45,323 nucleotides of DNA from positions 1-45,323 of the forward strand of contig CAIJWE010000095.1 in assembly GCA_903824295.1 (NCBI GenBank), in the 5' to 3' direction. The notes under the pieces are model-generated. The model was not told where the DNA came from, searched no databases, and worked only from the letters and a program-made list of their open reading frames with translations. This DNA is from an uncultured Chlorobiaceae bacterium. Its GTDB lineage: Bacteria > Bacteroidota > Chlorobiia > Chlorobiales > Chlorobiaceae. Position 1 is the stretch's first letter. The number at the start of each line of letters is the position of its first letter. The translations under genes were made by a program, and so were the position numbers. Positions 8,248 through 15,724 of the stretch are shown here, piece by piece.

Positions 8248-9293
8248 CCATGGCTGAGAGCGTTCAAAAAAAATATAACCAATTGCTTGAGGTACGCCTG
8301 CTCCACCATTACTGGCTGGACGATGGAAACACTTGCTTTGACCTGATTGCAGCAGAGGGAAAAAAAGAAAAATACCTGGGAATGTATGATGTGCACTCTT
8401 TTCTTGACATAGCGCCGACTGCTGCTACGGCTAAAATGCTCAACAGTTTATGCTGTCTTTGCAGAAACACGGCATTGGGTTTCATGGTAACCGTAAAGGA
8501 TGGCAGAGCGATTCCGGCTGATACGGTTTTTGAATTTGTTGTAACCGTTCGAAATCCTGATTTTTTCAACTATACAGCTCTGACACTTCGCTCTCAGGCA
8601 ATTCATGAGCTGTACCATCAAGCCGAGCATACGATATACCGCTATAAGGAGAATGTTCCTGTTTTTTCCAATTTGACCGGTGTTGCAAGGGGAAACAATC
8701 CGAACAAGAATCTTTTTCTATCCCGCCAAATCCCTCAAATTAAACCTGATGCCCTATGGAGCTCTTTCAATGTTGAAGAGTTCCTGGTTATTGAAGGGGA
8801 TGACGCTTTATACCAACTGACAATGGACAGACCCGACGTCAGCACTGGTAAAGAGCAGTTGGGAAGGGATACCGATAAAGCGCTCGACCTGCCCGTATTT
8901 TTTAATCAGACGGATGTTCCTGAACTGACGAATCCTGACGCTCTTATCGGAGTGCCGCTGCGGGGGATCAGACTCACCGATGATATCCCTGATAATGTAT
9001 TTGCTCTTATCCGGTTATCTGCGGTGCGCGCCGATGACGGTGCGTTCAGTTTTATCGACGGGAGTGGCCAGGCAAAATCAACGTATCCTCTTTATCAGAT
9101 TCGCTTTAAAAGTCGTTCCTCCTTTTGGAAATACGTTGAAAAGAATAAAGCGATAACGCTGTCGAGTAAAACGTTGCCATTGACTTTTTTTGGAAATGCC
9201 ATGGTCACAAGGCAAAAACCGTCTCAAGGAGTGGTAAAGGCTGTGATGAATGAGAAGCGGATAACACAACTTTTTTCAGAGATATTTGTTTAG
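8244..9293 (+). CDS. eCIS-associated protein of unknown function, possible cap partner
   Basis: A 349-aa protein with no domain I can name. It has no signal peptide or membrane helix and looks like a mixed alpha/beta soluble protein. Landmarks are 'YNQLLEVRLLHHYWLDDG' near the N-terminus, 'FEFVVTVRNPDFFNYTAL' at ~92-110, and 'YPLYQIRFKSRSSFWKYV' near residue 280. The start overlaps the cap gene (ATGA); a second ATG at 8250 is equally possible. It lies between the cap and sheath genes in a tightly packed operon. Structural work on AlgoCIS describes an extra cap-adaptor subunit at the tube end. That this protein plays such a role is inference from position only. Confidence 0.6.
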   Translation: MTMAESVQKKYNQLLEVRLLHHYWLDDGNTCFDLIAAEGKKEKYLGMYDVHSFLDIAPTAATAKMLNSLCCLCRNTALGFMVTVKDGRAIPADTVFEFVVTVRNPDFFNYTALTLRSQAIHELYHQAEHTIYRYKENVPVFSNLTGVARGNNPNKNLFLSRQIPQIKPDALWSSFNVEEFLVIEGDDALYQLTMDRPDVSTGKEQLGRDTDKALDLPVFFNQTDVPELTNPDALIGVPLRGIRLTDDIPDNVFALIRLSAVRADDGAFSFIDGSGQAKSTYPLYQIRFKSRSSFWKYVEKNKAITLSSKTLPLTFFGNAMVTRQKPSQGVVKAVMNEKRITQLFSEIFV

Positions 9294-9322
9294 CAACTTA
9301 TCAAATTAAAAAGGGATATACT

Positions 9323-11308
9323 ATGCCATCACTGTATAAGACCCCGGGGGTGTATGTCGAAGAGATCACGAAGTTTCCGCCTTCAATTGCTCCTGTCGAA
9401 ACGGCCATTCCAGCATTTATCGGGTACACTCAAAAAGCGTTGCGCAATGGAGAGTCTCTCCTCAAGAAACCGGTACGCATTGAATCTATCGCCGAATATG
9501 AAGAGATTTTCGGGGTAGGGCCATCACAAGCCCTTGAGGTTTATCTTGACAGCAACAACAACTACGTCGGGGCAAAAAAATCGAAAAGTTTTTTGCTTTA
9601 TGACAGTCTTGCTCTCTTTCATGCTAATGGTGGCGGTAACTGTTATATCGTATCAGTAGGAAATTATACGGATTCTATCACCCAACCGCCACTGCTTGAA
9701 GGGATCGTAAAAATTGAAAATGAAGATGAACCAACCATTCTTCTTTTCCCTGATGCGGTTAATTTATCGGGAAGTGAATTGCATGATGTTCAGGTCAAGG
9801 CACTTGCGCAGTGTGCTAAATTACAGGATCGCGTAACATTGTGCGATACGGTCAATACCGGCAATTTCAAGAACGATGTCCAGACTTTGCGAAACGGGAT
9901 AGGGATCAACAATCTGAAATACGGAGCCGCATACGGCCCGTGGATCAATTCAAGCCTCTCCAAATCGGTCAATCACCGGGATGTGACGCTCAAACGTGAC
10001 AATGCGTCAGGCGCCCTTGTCCAGCTTGAAAGCTTGACCACTGATGATAAAATCAAGCTGCTCTTATCTGATGTATCCAAGAGTGAAATTGCGGTTAACA
10101 CGTTGGGTTTGGCCGAAACAACGATTACTCTCGGTAAAACATGGTCTGATGCATTAAAAAGCAAGTCCGGAGCTTATGATGCCAGCGGTGAAACCGCACT
10201 GGCTGATCTTGAAAATGAATTGCAGGGTATCTACGACTTGCTGGCAACAATCCTTGCCAAAGTCAAGGATATGGTTGATCAGCCCAACCTTGCTCCCTCA
10301 ACTGATTTCAGTTTAAAAACTGACATTGACAAATTTCTGAGTAGTTCAAAGCTGAAAGAGACGGTCTTTGATATTCTTGCAGCGTATAACAAGTGTCTTG
10401 CCGGCACGATTGATCTGTTTAGTGAAGACCCAACGGTTGCGACAACTAATCTTGCCAAAGCAATTGCATTGCTCAAGTATCTGGATGCGGCCGCTTTTAC
10501 CGCAATGACCGTTTCCGATGTGACAACAGCGTATGCTGCTGCCGGCACGGACAGAGCTAAAGCTGACCTTGCCAAAAATGCAGCGATAAATGCCAGTGGC
10601 GCCATTATCGCCCTCTATCGCTATGCACAGAGTTCTGCGGCGGAGTATGAGAAGAAATTTAACAGCGCTTTGATCAGCAGTTTTGGTGTTTACAAAAATA
10701 TCGTTACCAAAGCAATTGAGTCGCTGAACCTGCTTCCTCCAAGCGGCGCTATTGCAGGTGTTTATGCTTCTGTTGACCGCGATCGTGGCGTTTGGAAAGC
10801 TCCGGCCAATGTCAGTCTTAACTCTGTGATTACTCCGGCAGAAAAAATCTCCAATGAGCAACAGGGCGAGTACAATGTGGATGTCAATGCCGGTAAGTCA
10901 ATCAACATTATCCGGACTTTTCAGGGAAAAGGGGTGCTTGTGTGGGGCGCTCGTACCCTTGCCGGTAATGACAATGAGTGGCGCTATATCAGTGTTCGCC
11001 GGTTCTTCAACTTCGTCGAAGAGTCCACCAAGAAAGCTACCGAGCAGTTTGTGTTTGAGCCGAACGATGCCAATACCTGGGTGCGCCTGCAGGCTATGAT
11101 CGAGAATTTCCTCACGGTGCTCTGGCGGCAGGGAGCGTTGCAGGGAGTCAAACCGGAACACGCTTTTTACGTGGCTGTGGGCTTGGGAAAGACTATGACA
11201 CCGCTTGATATCCTTGAGGGCCGGTTGATTATTGAAATCGGTATGGCAGCAGTCAGACCGGCGGAATTTATCATCCTCAGATTCTCGCATAAAATGGCTG
11301 AATCGTAG
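9323..11308 (+). CDS. Contractile sheath protein (Afp2-4/Pvc2-4-like, gp18-like fold)
   Basis: A 661-aa sheath subunit that surrounds the inner tube and contracts to drive it into the target. The N-terminus is typical: 'YKTPGVYVEEITKFPPSIAP', then 'TAIPAFIGYTQKA'. The C-terminal domain is also typical: 'GVLVWGARTLAGNDNEWRYI', 'RRFFNFVEES', and the last block 'GLGKTMTPLDILEGRLIIEI'. Between ~residue 215 and 500 lies a helical, Ala/Lys-rich insertion that makes it longer than Afp sheaths (~350-450 aa). Such insertions face outward in known sheaths. Only one sheath gene exists here, whereas Afp and PVC have three. A ribosome binding site (AAGGG) precedes the ATG. Confidence 0.96.
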   Translation: MPSLYKTPGVYVEEITKFPPSIAPVETAIPAFIGYTQKALRNGESLLKKPVRIESIAEYEEIFGVGPSQALEVYLDSNNNYVGAKKSKSFLLYDSLALFHANGGGNCYIVSVGNYTDSITQPPLLEGIVKIENEDEPTILLFPDAVNLSGSELHDVQVKALAQCAKLQDRVTLCDTVNTGNFKNDVQTLRNGIGINNLKYGAAYGPWINSSLSKSVNHRDVTLKRDNASGALVQLESLTTDDKIKLLLSDVSKSEIAVNTLGLAETTITLGKTWSDALKSKSGAYDASGETALADLENELQGIYDLLATILAKVKDMVDQPNLAPSTDFSLKTDIDKFLSSSKLKETVFDILAAYNKCLAGTIDLFSEDPTVATTNLAKAIALLKYLDAAAFTAMTVSDVTTAYAAAGTDRAKADLAKNAAINASGAIIALYRYAQSSAAEYEKKFNSALISSFGVYKNIVTKAIESLNLLPPSGAIAGVYASVDRDRGVWKAPANVSLNSVITPAEKISNEQQGEYNVDVNAGKSINIIRTFQGKGVLVWGARTLAGNDNEWRYISVRRFFNFVEESTKKATEQFVFEPNDANTWVRLQAMIENFLTVLWRQGALQGVKPEHAFYVAVGLGKTMTPLDILEGRLIIEIGMAAVRPAEFIILRFSHKMAES

Positions 11309-11336
11309 TGTCGGGGGGAATGGTGCAGGAGGGATA

Positions 11337-11366
11337 ATGACGACAGAGGCTTTTTTCAATCTCTAA
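11337..11366 (+). other. Nine-codon open frame with strong ribosome binding site before the tube gene
   Basis: In the 70-bp gap between sheath and tube genes, ATG at 11337 follows AGGAGGG and reads MTTEAFFNL before TAA at 11364-11366, 12 nt ahead of the tube ATG at 11379, which itself has a weak site. It could be a coupling leader that loads ribosomes for the highly expressed tube gene, or chance. Confidence 0.2.
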
Positions 11367-11378
11367 ACAAGACAGACT

Positions 11379-11816
11379 ATGGCACAAGAATATCCAGTAC
11401 CAAGGTTTCATTTTCAAGTTGATTGGGGCGGCGCAAAAATGAGTTTTACCGAAGTAACAGGCCTTGTGATGGAAAGGGAGAAGATTGAATATCGGCATAG
11501 CGACAGTAAGGATTTTAATAAAATCAGTATGCCGGGGATGGTAAAAAACAATAATCTCACACTGAAACGCGGCAAGTTTGAAAGTGATTTTGACTTTAAC
11601 ACCTGGCTGGAGGAGATTGCCAATGAGCGGGTTGAGAAACGGCGGGATGTGACTATTCGTCTGCTCAATGAAAAGCATAATCCTGTTGCCGCATGGACGG
11701 CCATACGCTGTTTCCCGGTTAAAATTACCGCTTCGGATCTCAAATCGGATGCCAATGAGATTGCCGTTGAGAGTATCGAGCTTGCCCACGAAGGGCTGAA
11801 ACTGATGAAGGTCTAA
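11379..11816 (+). CDS. Inner tube protein, Afp1/Pvc1-like (gp19-type)
   Basis: A 145-aa tube subunit that polymerises into the hexameric-ring tube filling the sheath. It matches the gp19/Hcp-like family: 'MAQEYPVPRFHFQVDWGG' first strand, 'FTEVTGLVMEREKIEYRHSD', 'LKRGKFESDFDFNTWLEEI' at ~64-82 (the conserved KRG plus aromatic block), and the last strand 'IAVESIELAHEGLK'. The length is normal for the family. It follows the sheath gene and precedes a divergent paralogue by 13 nt. It should be among the most abundant proteins of the particle. Confidence 0.95.
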   Translation: MAQEYPVPRFHFQVDWGGAKMSFTEVTGLVMEREKIEYRHSDSKDFNKISMPGMVKNNNLTLKRGKFESDFDFNTWLEEIANERVEKRRDVTIRLLNEKHNPVAAWTAIRCFPVKITASDLKSDANEIAVESIELAHEGLKLMKV

Positions 11817-11829
11817 ACTCTTTGGTTGT

Positions 11830-12270
11830 ATGGTTGACTATTATCCGCCGTGGGGCTTTTACTTTAAAGTGGTATTCAACGATGTCAGTCCGGACACGAA
11901 CGATGTTCGTTTTCAGTCCGTGTCCGGTCTGTCGGTTGAATATGACTATGAGAGCTACAAGGAGGGCGGTGAAAATCGTTTTGAGCACAAATTACCGGTT
12001 CGCACCAAGTATGCTGATCTGGTGCTGAAGCGAGGGATGTTGGTCGATTCGGCTGTCGTAAAATGGTTTCTCGACGCATTCAATAACCGGATATTTAAAC
12101 CTGCAACGATCACGGTCAACCTGATGAACGAAAAAAGCGAGCCACTCCGAAGTTGGAATGTTGTCGGTGCCATTCCCAAGAAATGGCTGGTCAGCGATTT
12201 CAATTCGAGCGAAAATGGCATTGTCATTGAAACCATGGAGCTGACCTATCGTTATTTCACCATTTCGTGA
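11830..12270 (+). CDS. Second tube protein, Afp5/Pvc5-like tube initiator
   Basis: A 146-aa divergent paralogue of the preceding tube protein. The same elements are present: 'YYPPWGFYFKVVFND' first strand, 'RFQSVSGLSVEYDYES', 'LVLKRGMLVDSAVVKWF' (KRG block), and the final 'NGIVIETMELTYRYFTIS'. In Afp/PVC the Afp5-type subunit forms the first ring, joining the trimeric spike/LysM hub to the main tube. The assignment as initiator rests on gene order (between main tube and LysM protein) and divergence. The start is ATG at 11830 (MVDYY). Confidence 0.9.
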   Translation: MVDYYPPWGFYFKVVFNDVSPDTNDVRFQSVSGLSVEYDYESYKEGGENRFEHKLPVRTKYADLVLKRGMLVDSAVVKWFLDAFNNRIFKPATITVNLMNEKSEPLRSWNVVGAIPKKWLVSDFNSSENGIVIETMELTYRYFTIS

Positions 12271-12283
12271 ACGGAGTGAAAAA

Positions 12284-12460
12284 ATGCCTGTTGAAATTAA
12301 AGAGCTGCATATCCGTGTAACGGTGAATGCTTCGGAAGGAAAGCCTTCGGAGAGGCCATCCGGCCCCCCTCAAAAAAGCAGCGATGGCGATCGGCAAGCC
12401 ATTATTGCGGAATGTGTTGAACAGGTACTTCAGATACTGCAGAACAAATCGGAACGCTGA
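12284..12460 (+). CDS. DUF5908-family small eCIS protein (Afp6 position)
   Basis: A 58-aa gene. It starts 'MPVEIKELHIRVTVNA', has a low-complexity Ser/Pro/Gly middle, and ends 'IIAECVEQVLQILQNKSER'. The 'MPVEIKEL.I...V' start and 'ECVEQVLEIL' end are the hallmarks of DUF5908 proteins found in Bacteroidota-type contractile injection loci. The C-terminal helix is amphipathic. It occupies the place of the short Afp6/Pvc6 gene between the second tube protein and the LysM protein. Its stop overlaps the next start (TGATG, 12458-12462). The role is unknown; association with the baseplate or with assembly is inference. Confidence 0.85.
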   Translation: MPVEIKELHIRVTVNASEGKPSERPSGPPQKSSDGDRQAIIAECVEQVLQILQNKSER

Positions 12461-13167
12461 TGGCTGAAAAAGGAGCACTGGAAAAAATGCTCATTCTTGC
12501 TTTCTCCGATTCACAGAAGGCTGAGAGTGGTGGCAAAAATGAGGCGGATGACTTTGTTGAGGCGCTGATCAACCCGGAAACGTATACGCTCAACTATAAA
12601 CTCAAGTTTTCCGAATCGGGACAGGGACAGGGGAGCAGTGGCAAGCAGCTCAAGTATGAGTACACCGAGCCGGAAGAGATCTCTTTTGACTTTCTGTTCG
12701 ATAATACGGGTATTATTGATGGCAAGCCTCGGGACTCGATTACTGATGATTTGAAAAAGTTTCGGCAGGTGCTGCTTGAGTATAAAGGCGATGCACACGA
12801 ACCGCGTCACTTCAAGCTGGTCTGGGGAGAAAACTCCATTTTTAAAGGGAGGGTAACGGAAGCAAGCTTCACCTATAAGTTATTCAAGCCTGATGGAACG
12901 CCCATTCGCGCTTCAGCCAAAGTAACCTTTAAAAGCAGTATTGAAGAGCTGAAGCGAGCTGCAAAGGAAGATAAAAAATCGTCTGATCTGACACATATCC
13001 GGAAGGTGAAAGCAGGGGATACGCTGCCGCTGATGTGTTACAGGATTTATGGAGATCCGAAATACTACTTCGCTGTGGCAGCAATCAATGGGCTCGATAA
13101 TTTTCGGTCATTGATTCCGGGCAGGGAAATTGTTTTTCCGCCTCTTGAAAAAATAAACCGAGTCTGA
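12460..13167 (+). CDS. LysM-domain baseplate hub protein, Afp7/Pvc7-like (gp53-type)
   Basis: A 235-aa protein. The N-terminal ~165 residues form the tube-like beta domain ('VEALINPETYTLNYKLKFSE', then 'EISFDFLFDNTGII', then 'FKGRVTEASFTYKLFKPDGT'). The last ~50 carry a LysM module: 'IRKVKAGDTLPLMCYRIYGD' followed by 'AAINGLDNFRSLIPGREIVF'. In Afp/PVC this subunit clamps the tube initiator to the baseplate, and its LysM domain is a structural contact and not necessarily a peptidoglycan binder. The start overlaps the DUF5908 stop, and a 1-nt gap separates it from the spike gene, suggesting coupled synthesis of hub parts. Confidence 0.93.
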   Translation: MAEKGALEKMLILAFSDSQKAESGGKNEADDFVEALINPETYTLNYKLKFSESGQGQGSSGKQLKYEYTEPEEISFDFLFDNTGIIDGKPRDSITDDLKKFRQVLLEYKGDAHEPRHFKLVWGENSIFKGRVTEASFTYKLFKPDGTPIRASAKVTFKSSIEELKRAAKEDKKSSDLTHIRKVKAGDTLPLMCYRIYGDPKYYFAVAAINGLDNFRSLIPGREIVFPPLEKINRV

Positions 13168-13168
13168 T

Positions 13169-14935
13169 GTGAGCAACGATACGACTGTCCCGACACCTGC
13201 AACTCCGGATGTATGCACGGTAGCCGTTCTGGTAGACGGGGCTGAAATTCCTGGTAAATTTCACCTCTTGTCAGTTGCCATCACACAGGAGCTGAACCGG
13301 ATTCCTTCGGCAGTGCTTCACCTGATGGATGGAGAGGCCGCCAGTTCGACATTTGAAGCAAGCAATGAGGGCTATTTCATACCTGGTAAAAACATTGAAA
13401 TTCAGCTTGGATATCGCTCACAAAATGACTCTGTTTTTAAGGGGATCGTTATCAAACACAGCATAAAAATCCGGAAAAACTCCAATTTGCTCATTGTGGA
13501 GTGTCGGAACGAGGCGGTTAAAATGACCAGTGGTGTCAAGAGCCGCTACTATACCGGCAAGCTCGACAGCGAAATTATGGAGGAGATTCTTGGCTTATAC
13601 GGATTGCAGCATGAGGTAACCGCGACCAAACCGGCCCTGAAAGAGGTGGTACAGTATGAGTCCGCTGACTGGGATTTTCTGGTATGCCGTGCTGAAGCCA
13701 ATGGGCACGTGGTTCGTGTCGGGGATGAAAAGGTCGTTATTGCTCCGCCCGATACGAGCTCGAGCGCTGTGGTGAAGGTAAACTATGGATCGACTATTCT
13801 GGAACTGGACGCTGAAATAGACTCCCGCTGGCAAAGCAAAGGGATCAAGGCAAGCAGTTGGAATCCAACAGAGCAGGAGTTGATGGAAACGGATGCCAGT
13901 GAACCCTCGACCACAAACAACGGCAACCTATCGCCCTCGACTCTGGCGGATGTGATTGGTGGTGAGGCAGATACCATCCGCCATGGCGGCAAACTCAGCC
14001 AGCCTGAATTGCAGGCGTGGGCAGATGGCCGACTTTTGAAAGAGCGTCTGGCAAAAGTTCGCGGAAGAGTACGGTTTCAGGGGTTTGCCGGTGTGTTGCC
14101 TGGCAAAATCATTGAGGTGACCGGCATCGGAGAGCGCTTTGAAGGGAAGCTTTATGTTTCAGGTGTGCGCCATACCGTAGCCAACGGCAACTGGGAAACA
14201 GATGTTCAGTTTGGTTTGAATCCTGAAATATTTCCAGCGACTCACAACCTTCGTCCGTTACCTGCCGCTGGACTTCTTCCTGGTGTCAGCGGCCTGCAAA
14301 TCGGGGTTGTCACGGTTCTGGAAAGTGATCCGGATGGCGAAGATCGCATTAAGGTTCGTCTTCCTCTGGTGAGCGCTTCGGAGGAGGGAATCTGGGCACG
14401 CATTGCCACGCTGGATGCAGGCAAGGAGCGGGGCACATTTTTTCGTCCGGAAATTGGCGATGAGGTGGTGGTAGGTTTTCTTGGTGATGATCCTCGCTGC
14501 CCGGTCGTGCTCGGGATGTGTCACAGCAGTGCCAAGCCTGCTCCTGAGCCGGCAAAGGATACCAACCATCACAAAGGATACGTCAGCAGGGAGAAAATGA
14601 AACTGACCTTCGATGATGAGAAGAAAATCATTCTTTTCGAAACTCCGGGGGGCAACAGGTTGACGCTCTCGGAGGAGAAAAAGGGAATCATCATCGAAGA
14701 CCAGAATGGCAATAAAATTACGCTCGACGATAGTGGCATCAAGCTCGAAAGCATTAAAGAGTTGATGTTGAAGGCATCAACCGATATGAACGCCGAAGGG
14801 CTGAACATTTCTATGAAAGCGCAGAGTGCCTTTAAGGCATCCGGAACAGGAAGCGCAGAAGTGTCAGGGGCCAGTACAACGATCAAAGGCAGCGCCACAA
14901 CAATGATCAGTGGCGGTGTTGTTCAAATTAACTGA
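13169..14935 (+). CDS. VgrG-like central spike protein, Afp8/Pvc8-like (gp27-gp5 fusion)
   Basis: A 588-aa trimeric spike. The gp27-like part is ~15-350 ('VAITQELNRIPSAVLHLMDG', then 'NIEIQLGYRSQNDSVFKGIV'). The gp5 OB-fold is at ~375-460 ('IGVVTVLESDPDGEDRIKVR', 'IWARIATLDAGKERGTFF', 'EIGDEVVVGFLGDDPRCPVV'). The C-terminal beta-helix is ~475-588, with short repeated strands such as 'KKIILFETPGGNRLTLSEEK' and 'GIIIEDQNGNKITLDDSGIK'. No lysozyme domain or extra C-terminal effector domain is present. The start is GTG at 13169, 1 nt after the previous stop. It is followed by the PAAR-like tip that should sit on the beta-helix. Confidence 0.95.
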   Translation: MSNDTTVPTPATPDVCTVAVLVDGAEIPGKFHLLSVAITQELNRIPSAVLHLMDGEAASSTFEASNEGYFIPGKNIEIQLGYRSQNDSVFKGIVIKHSIKIRKNSNLLIVECRNEAVKMTSGVKSRYYTGKLDSEIMEEILGLYGLQHEVTATKPALKEVVQYESADWDFLVCRAEANGHVVRVGDEKVVIAPPDTSSSAVVKVNYGSTILELDAEIDSRWQSKGIKASSWNPTEQELMETDASEPSTTNNGNLSPSTLADVIGGEADTIRHGGKLSQPELQAWADGRLLKERLAKVRGRVRFQGFAGVLPGKIIEVTGIGERFEGKLYVSGVRHTVANGNWETDVQFGLNPEIFPATHNLRPLPAAGLLPGVSGLQIGVVTVLESDPDGEDRIKVRLPLVSASEEGIWARIATLDAGKERGTFFRPEIGDEVVVGFLGDDPRCPVVLGMCHSSAKPAPEPAKDTNHHKGYVSREKMKLTFDDEKKIILFETPGGNRLTLSEEKKGIIIEDQNGNKITLDDSGIKLESIKELMLKASTDMNAEGLNISMKAQSAFKASGTGSAEVSGASTTIKGSATTMISGGVVQIN

Positions 14936-14950
14936 TTTAGCGGCAAAACA

Positions 14951-15220
14951 ATGCTTCCATCGGCACGTGTCGGCGATATGATTGTCAGTTCAGCAACGAT
15001 GGGTGCGCCGGTACCGATTATTCCGCCCGGCGCACCAACCGTTCTTATTGGAGGGCTTCCGGCAGCGCGTATGGGAGACTCTTGTGGTGCGGATGCCATC
15101 ATGAAAGGCTCTGCAACTGTCCTGATCGGGGGAATGCCTGCCGCGAGGGTTGGCGACCTGACAGCGGCTGGAGGCGCCATATTGCCTCCGGGCTGCATGA
15201 CGGTGCTCATTGGCGGCTGA
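14951..15220 (+). CDS. PAAR-like spike-tip protein (Afp10 role), lacking histidines
   Basis: An 89-aa protein made of PAAR repeats: 'SARVGDMIVSS', 'PTVLIGGLPAARMGDSC', 'ATVLIGGMPAARVGDLTAAGG', 'CMTVLIGG'. PAAR proteins form the sharp cone that closes the VgrG-type spike, and usually bind a zinc ion through histidines plus a cysteine. This one has no histidine at all. The only thiols are Cys45 and Cys82, and the usual 'DxTxHGG' position reads 'DLTAAGG'. The fold assignment is secure from the repeats; metal binding is doubtful. There is no C-terminal effector extension. Confidence 0.9.
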   Translation: MLPSARVGDMIVSSATMGAPVPIIPPGAPTVLIGGLPAARMGDSCGADAIMKGSATVLIGGMPAARVGDLTAAGGAILPPGCMTVLIGG

Positions 15221-15277
15221 GTCAGACGATCGTGTTGTATAACCTCTTTTTGATTAACTCAATCATTCAAAAAAACG

Positions 15278-15721
15278 ATGGAGCTTCCATTTCTCGGGCA
15301 CGGATGGTCTTTTCCGCCCACATTCAACCGCACGACATCAGGTGTAGAGATGCTTGAAGGGGAGGCTGATATCGTTTCGAGTCTTGAAGTGCTGCTCGGC
15401 ACAGCGCAAGGCGAACGGGTCATGTTGCCGCAATATGGCTGCAATCTTGATGAGCTTATGTTTGAAAATCTGGATACGCGCATGAAAACCCTGATAGCTG
15501 ATAAAGTGGAATCGGCAATCCTCTACCACGAGCCGCGTATTGAGCTGGAAAAGGTATTTCTTGAAGAGCGTGTTGAGCTGGATGGCGTCGTACTGATAAA
15601 CATTGTTTATCGGGTTAAAACCACCAATTCAAGGTTTAATCTGGTATTTCCATACTACAAACAGGAAGGCACCGATATCAATCTTTCGGCGACCGTTAAC
15701 TTTTTACCTGATAACCGTTGA
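15278..15721 (+). CDS. gp25-like baseplate wedge protein, Afp9/Pvc9-like
   Basis: A 147-aa gp25 family protein. It joins the baseplate wedge to the first sheath ring through a handshake-like strand. Family features: 'FLGHGWSFPPTFNR' at the N-terminus, 'VEMLEGEADIVSSLEVLLGT' with the conserved acidic residues, then 'AQGERVMLPQYGCNLDELMF' (the typical 'GER...pdyG..l....F'). The C-terminal half is 'VEFAI'-type helix followed by strands. It ends 3 nt before the Afp11-like gene, in the usual eCIS order. Confidence 0.94.
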   Translation: MELPFLGHGWSFPPTFNRTTSGVEMLEGEADIVSSLEVLLGTAQGERVMLPQYGCNLDELMFENLDTRMKTLIADKVESAILYHEPRIELEKVFLEERVELDGVVLINIVYRVKTTNSRFNLVFPYYKQEGTDINLSATVNFLPDNR

Positions 15722-15724
15722 TCT

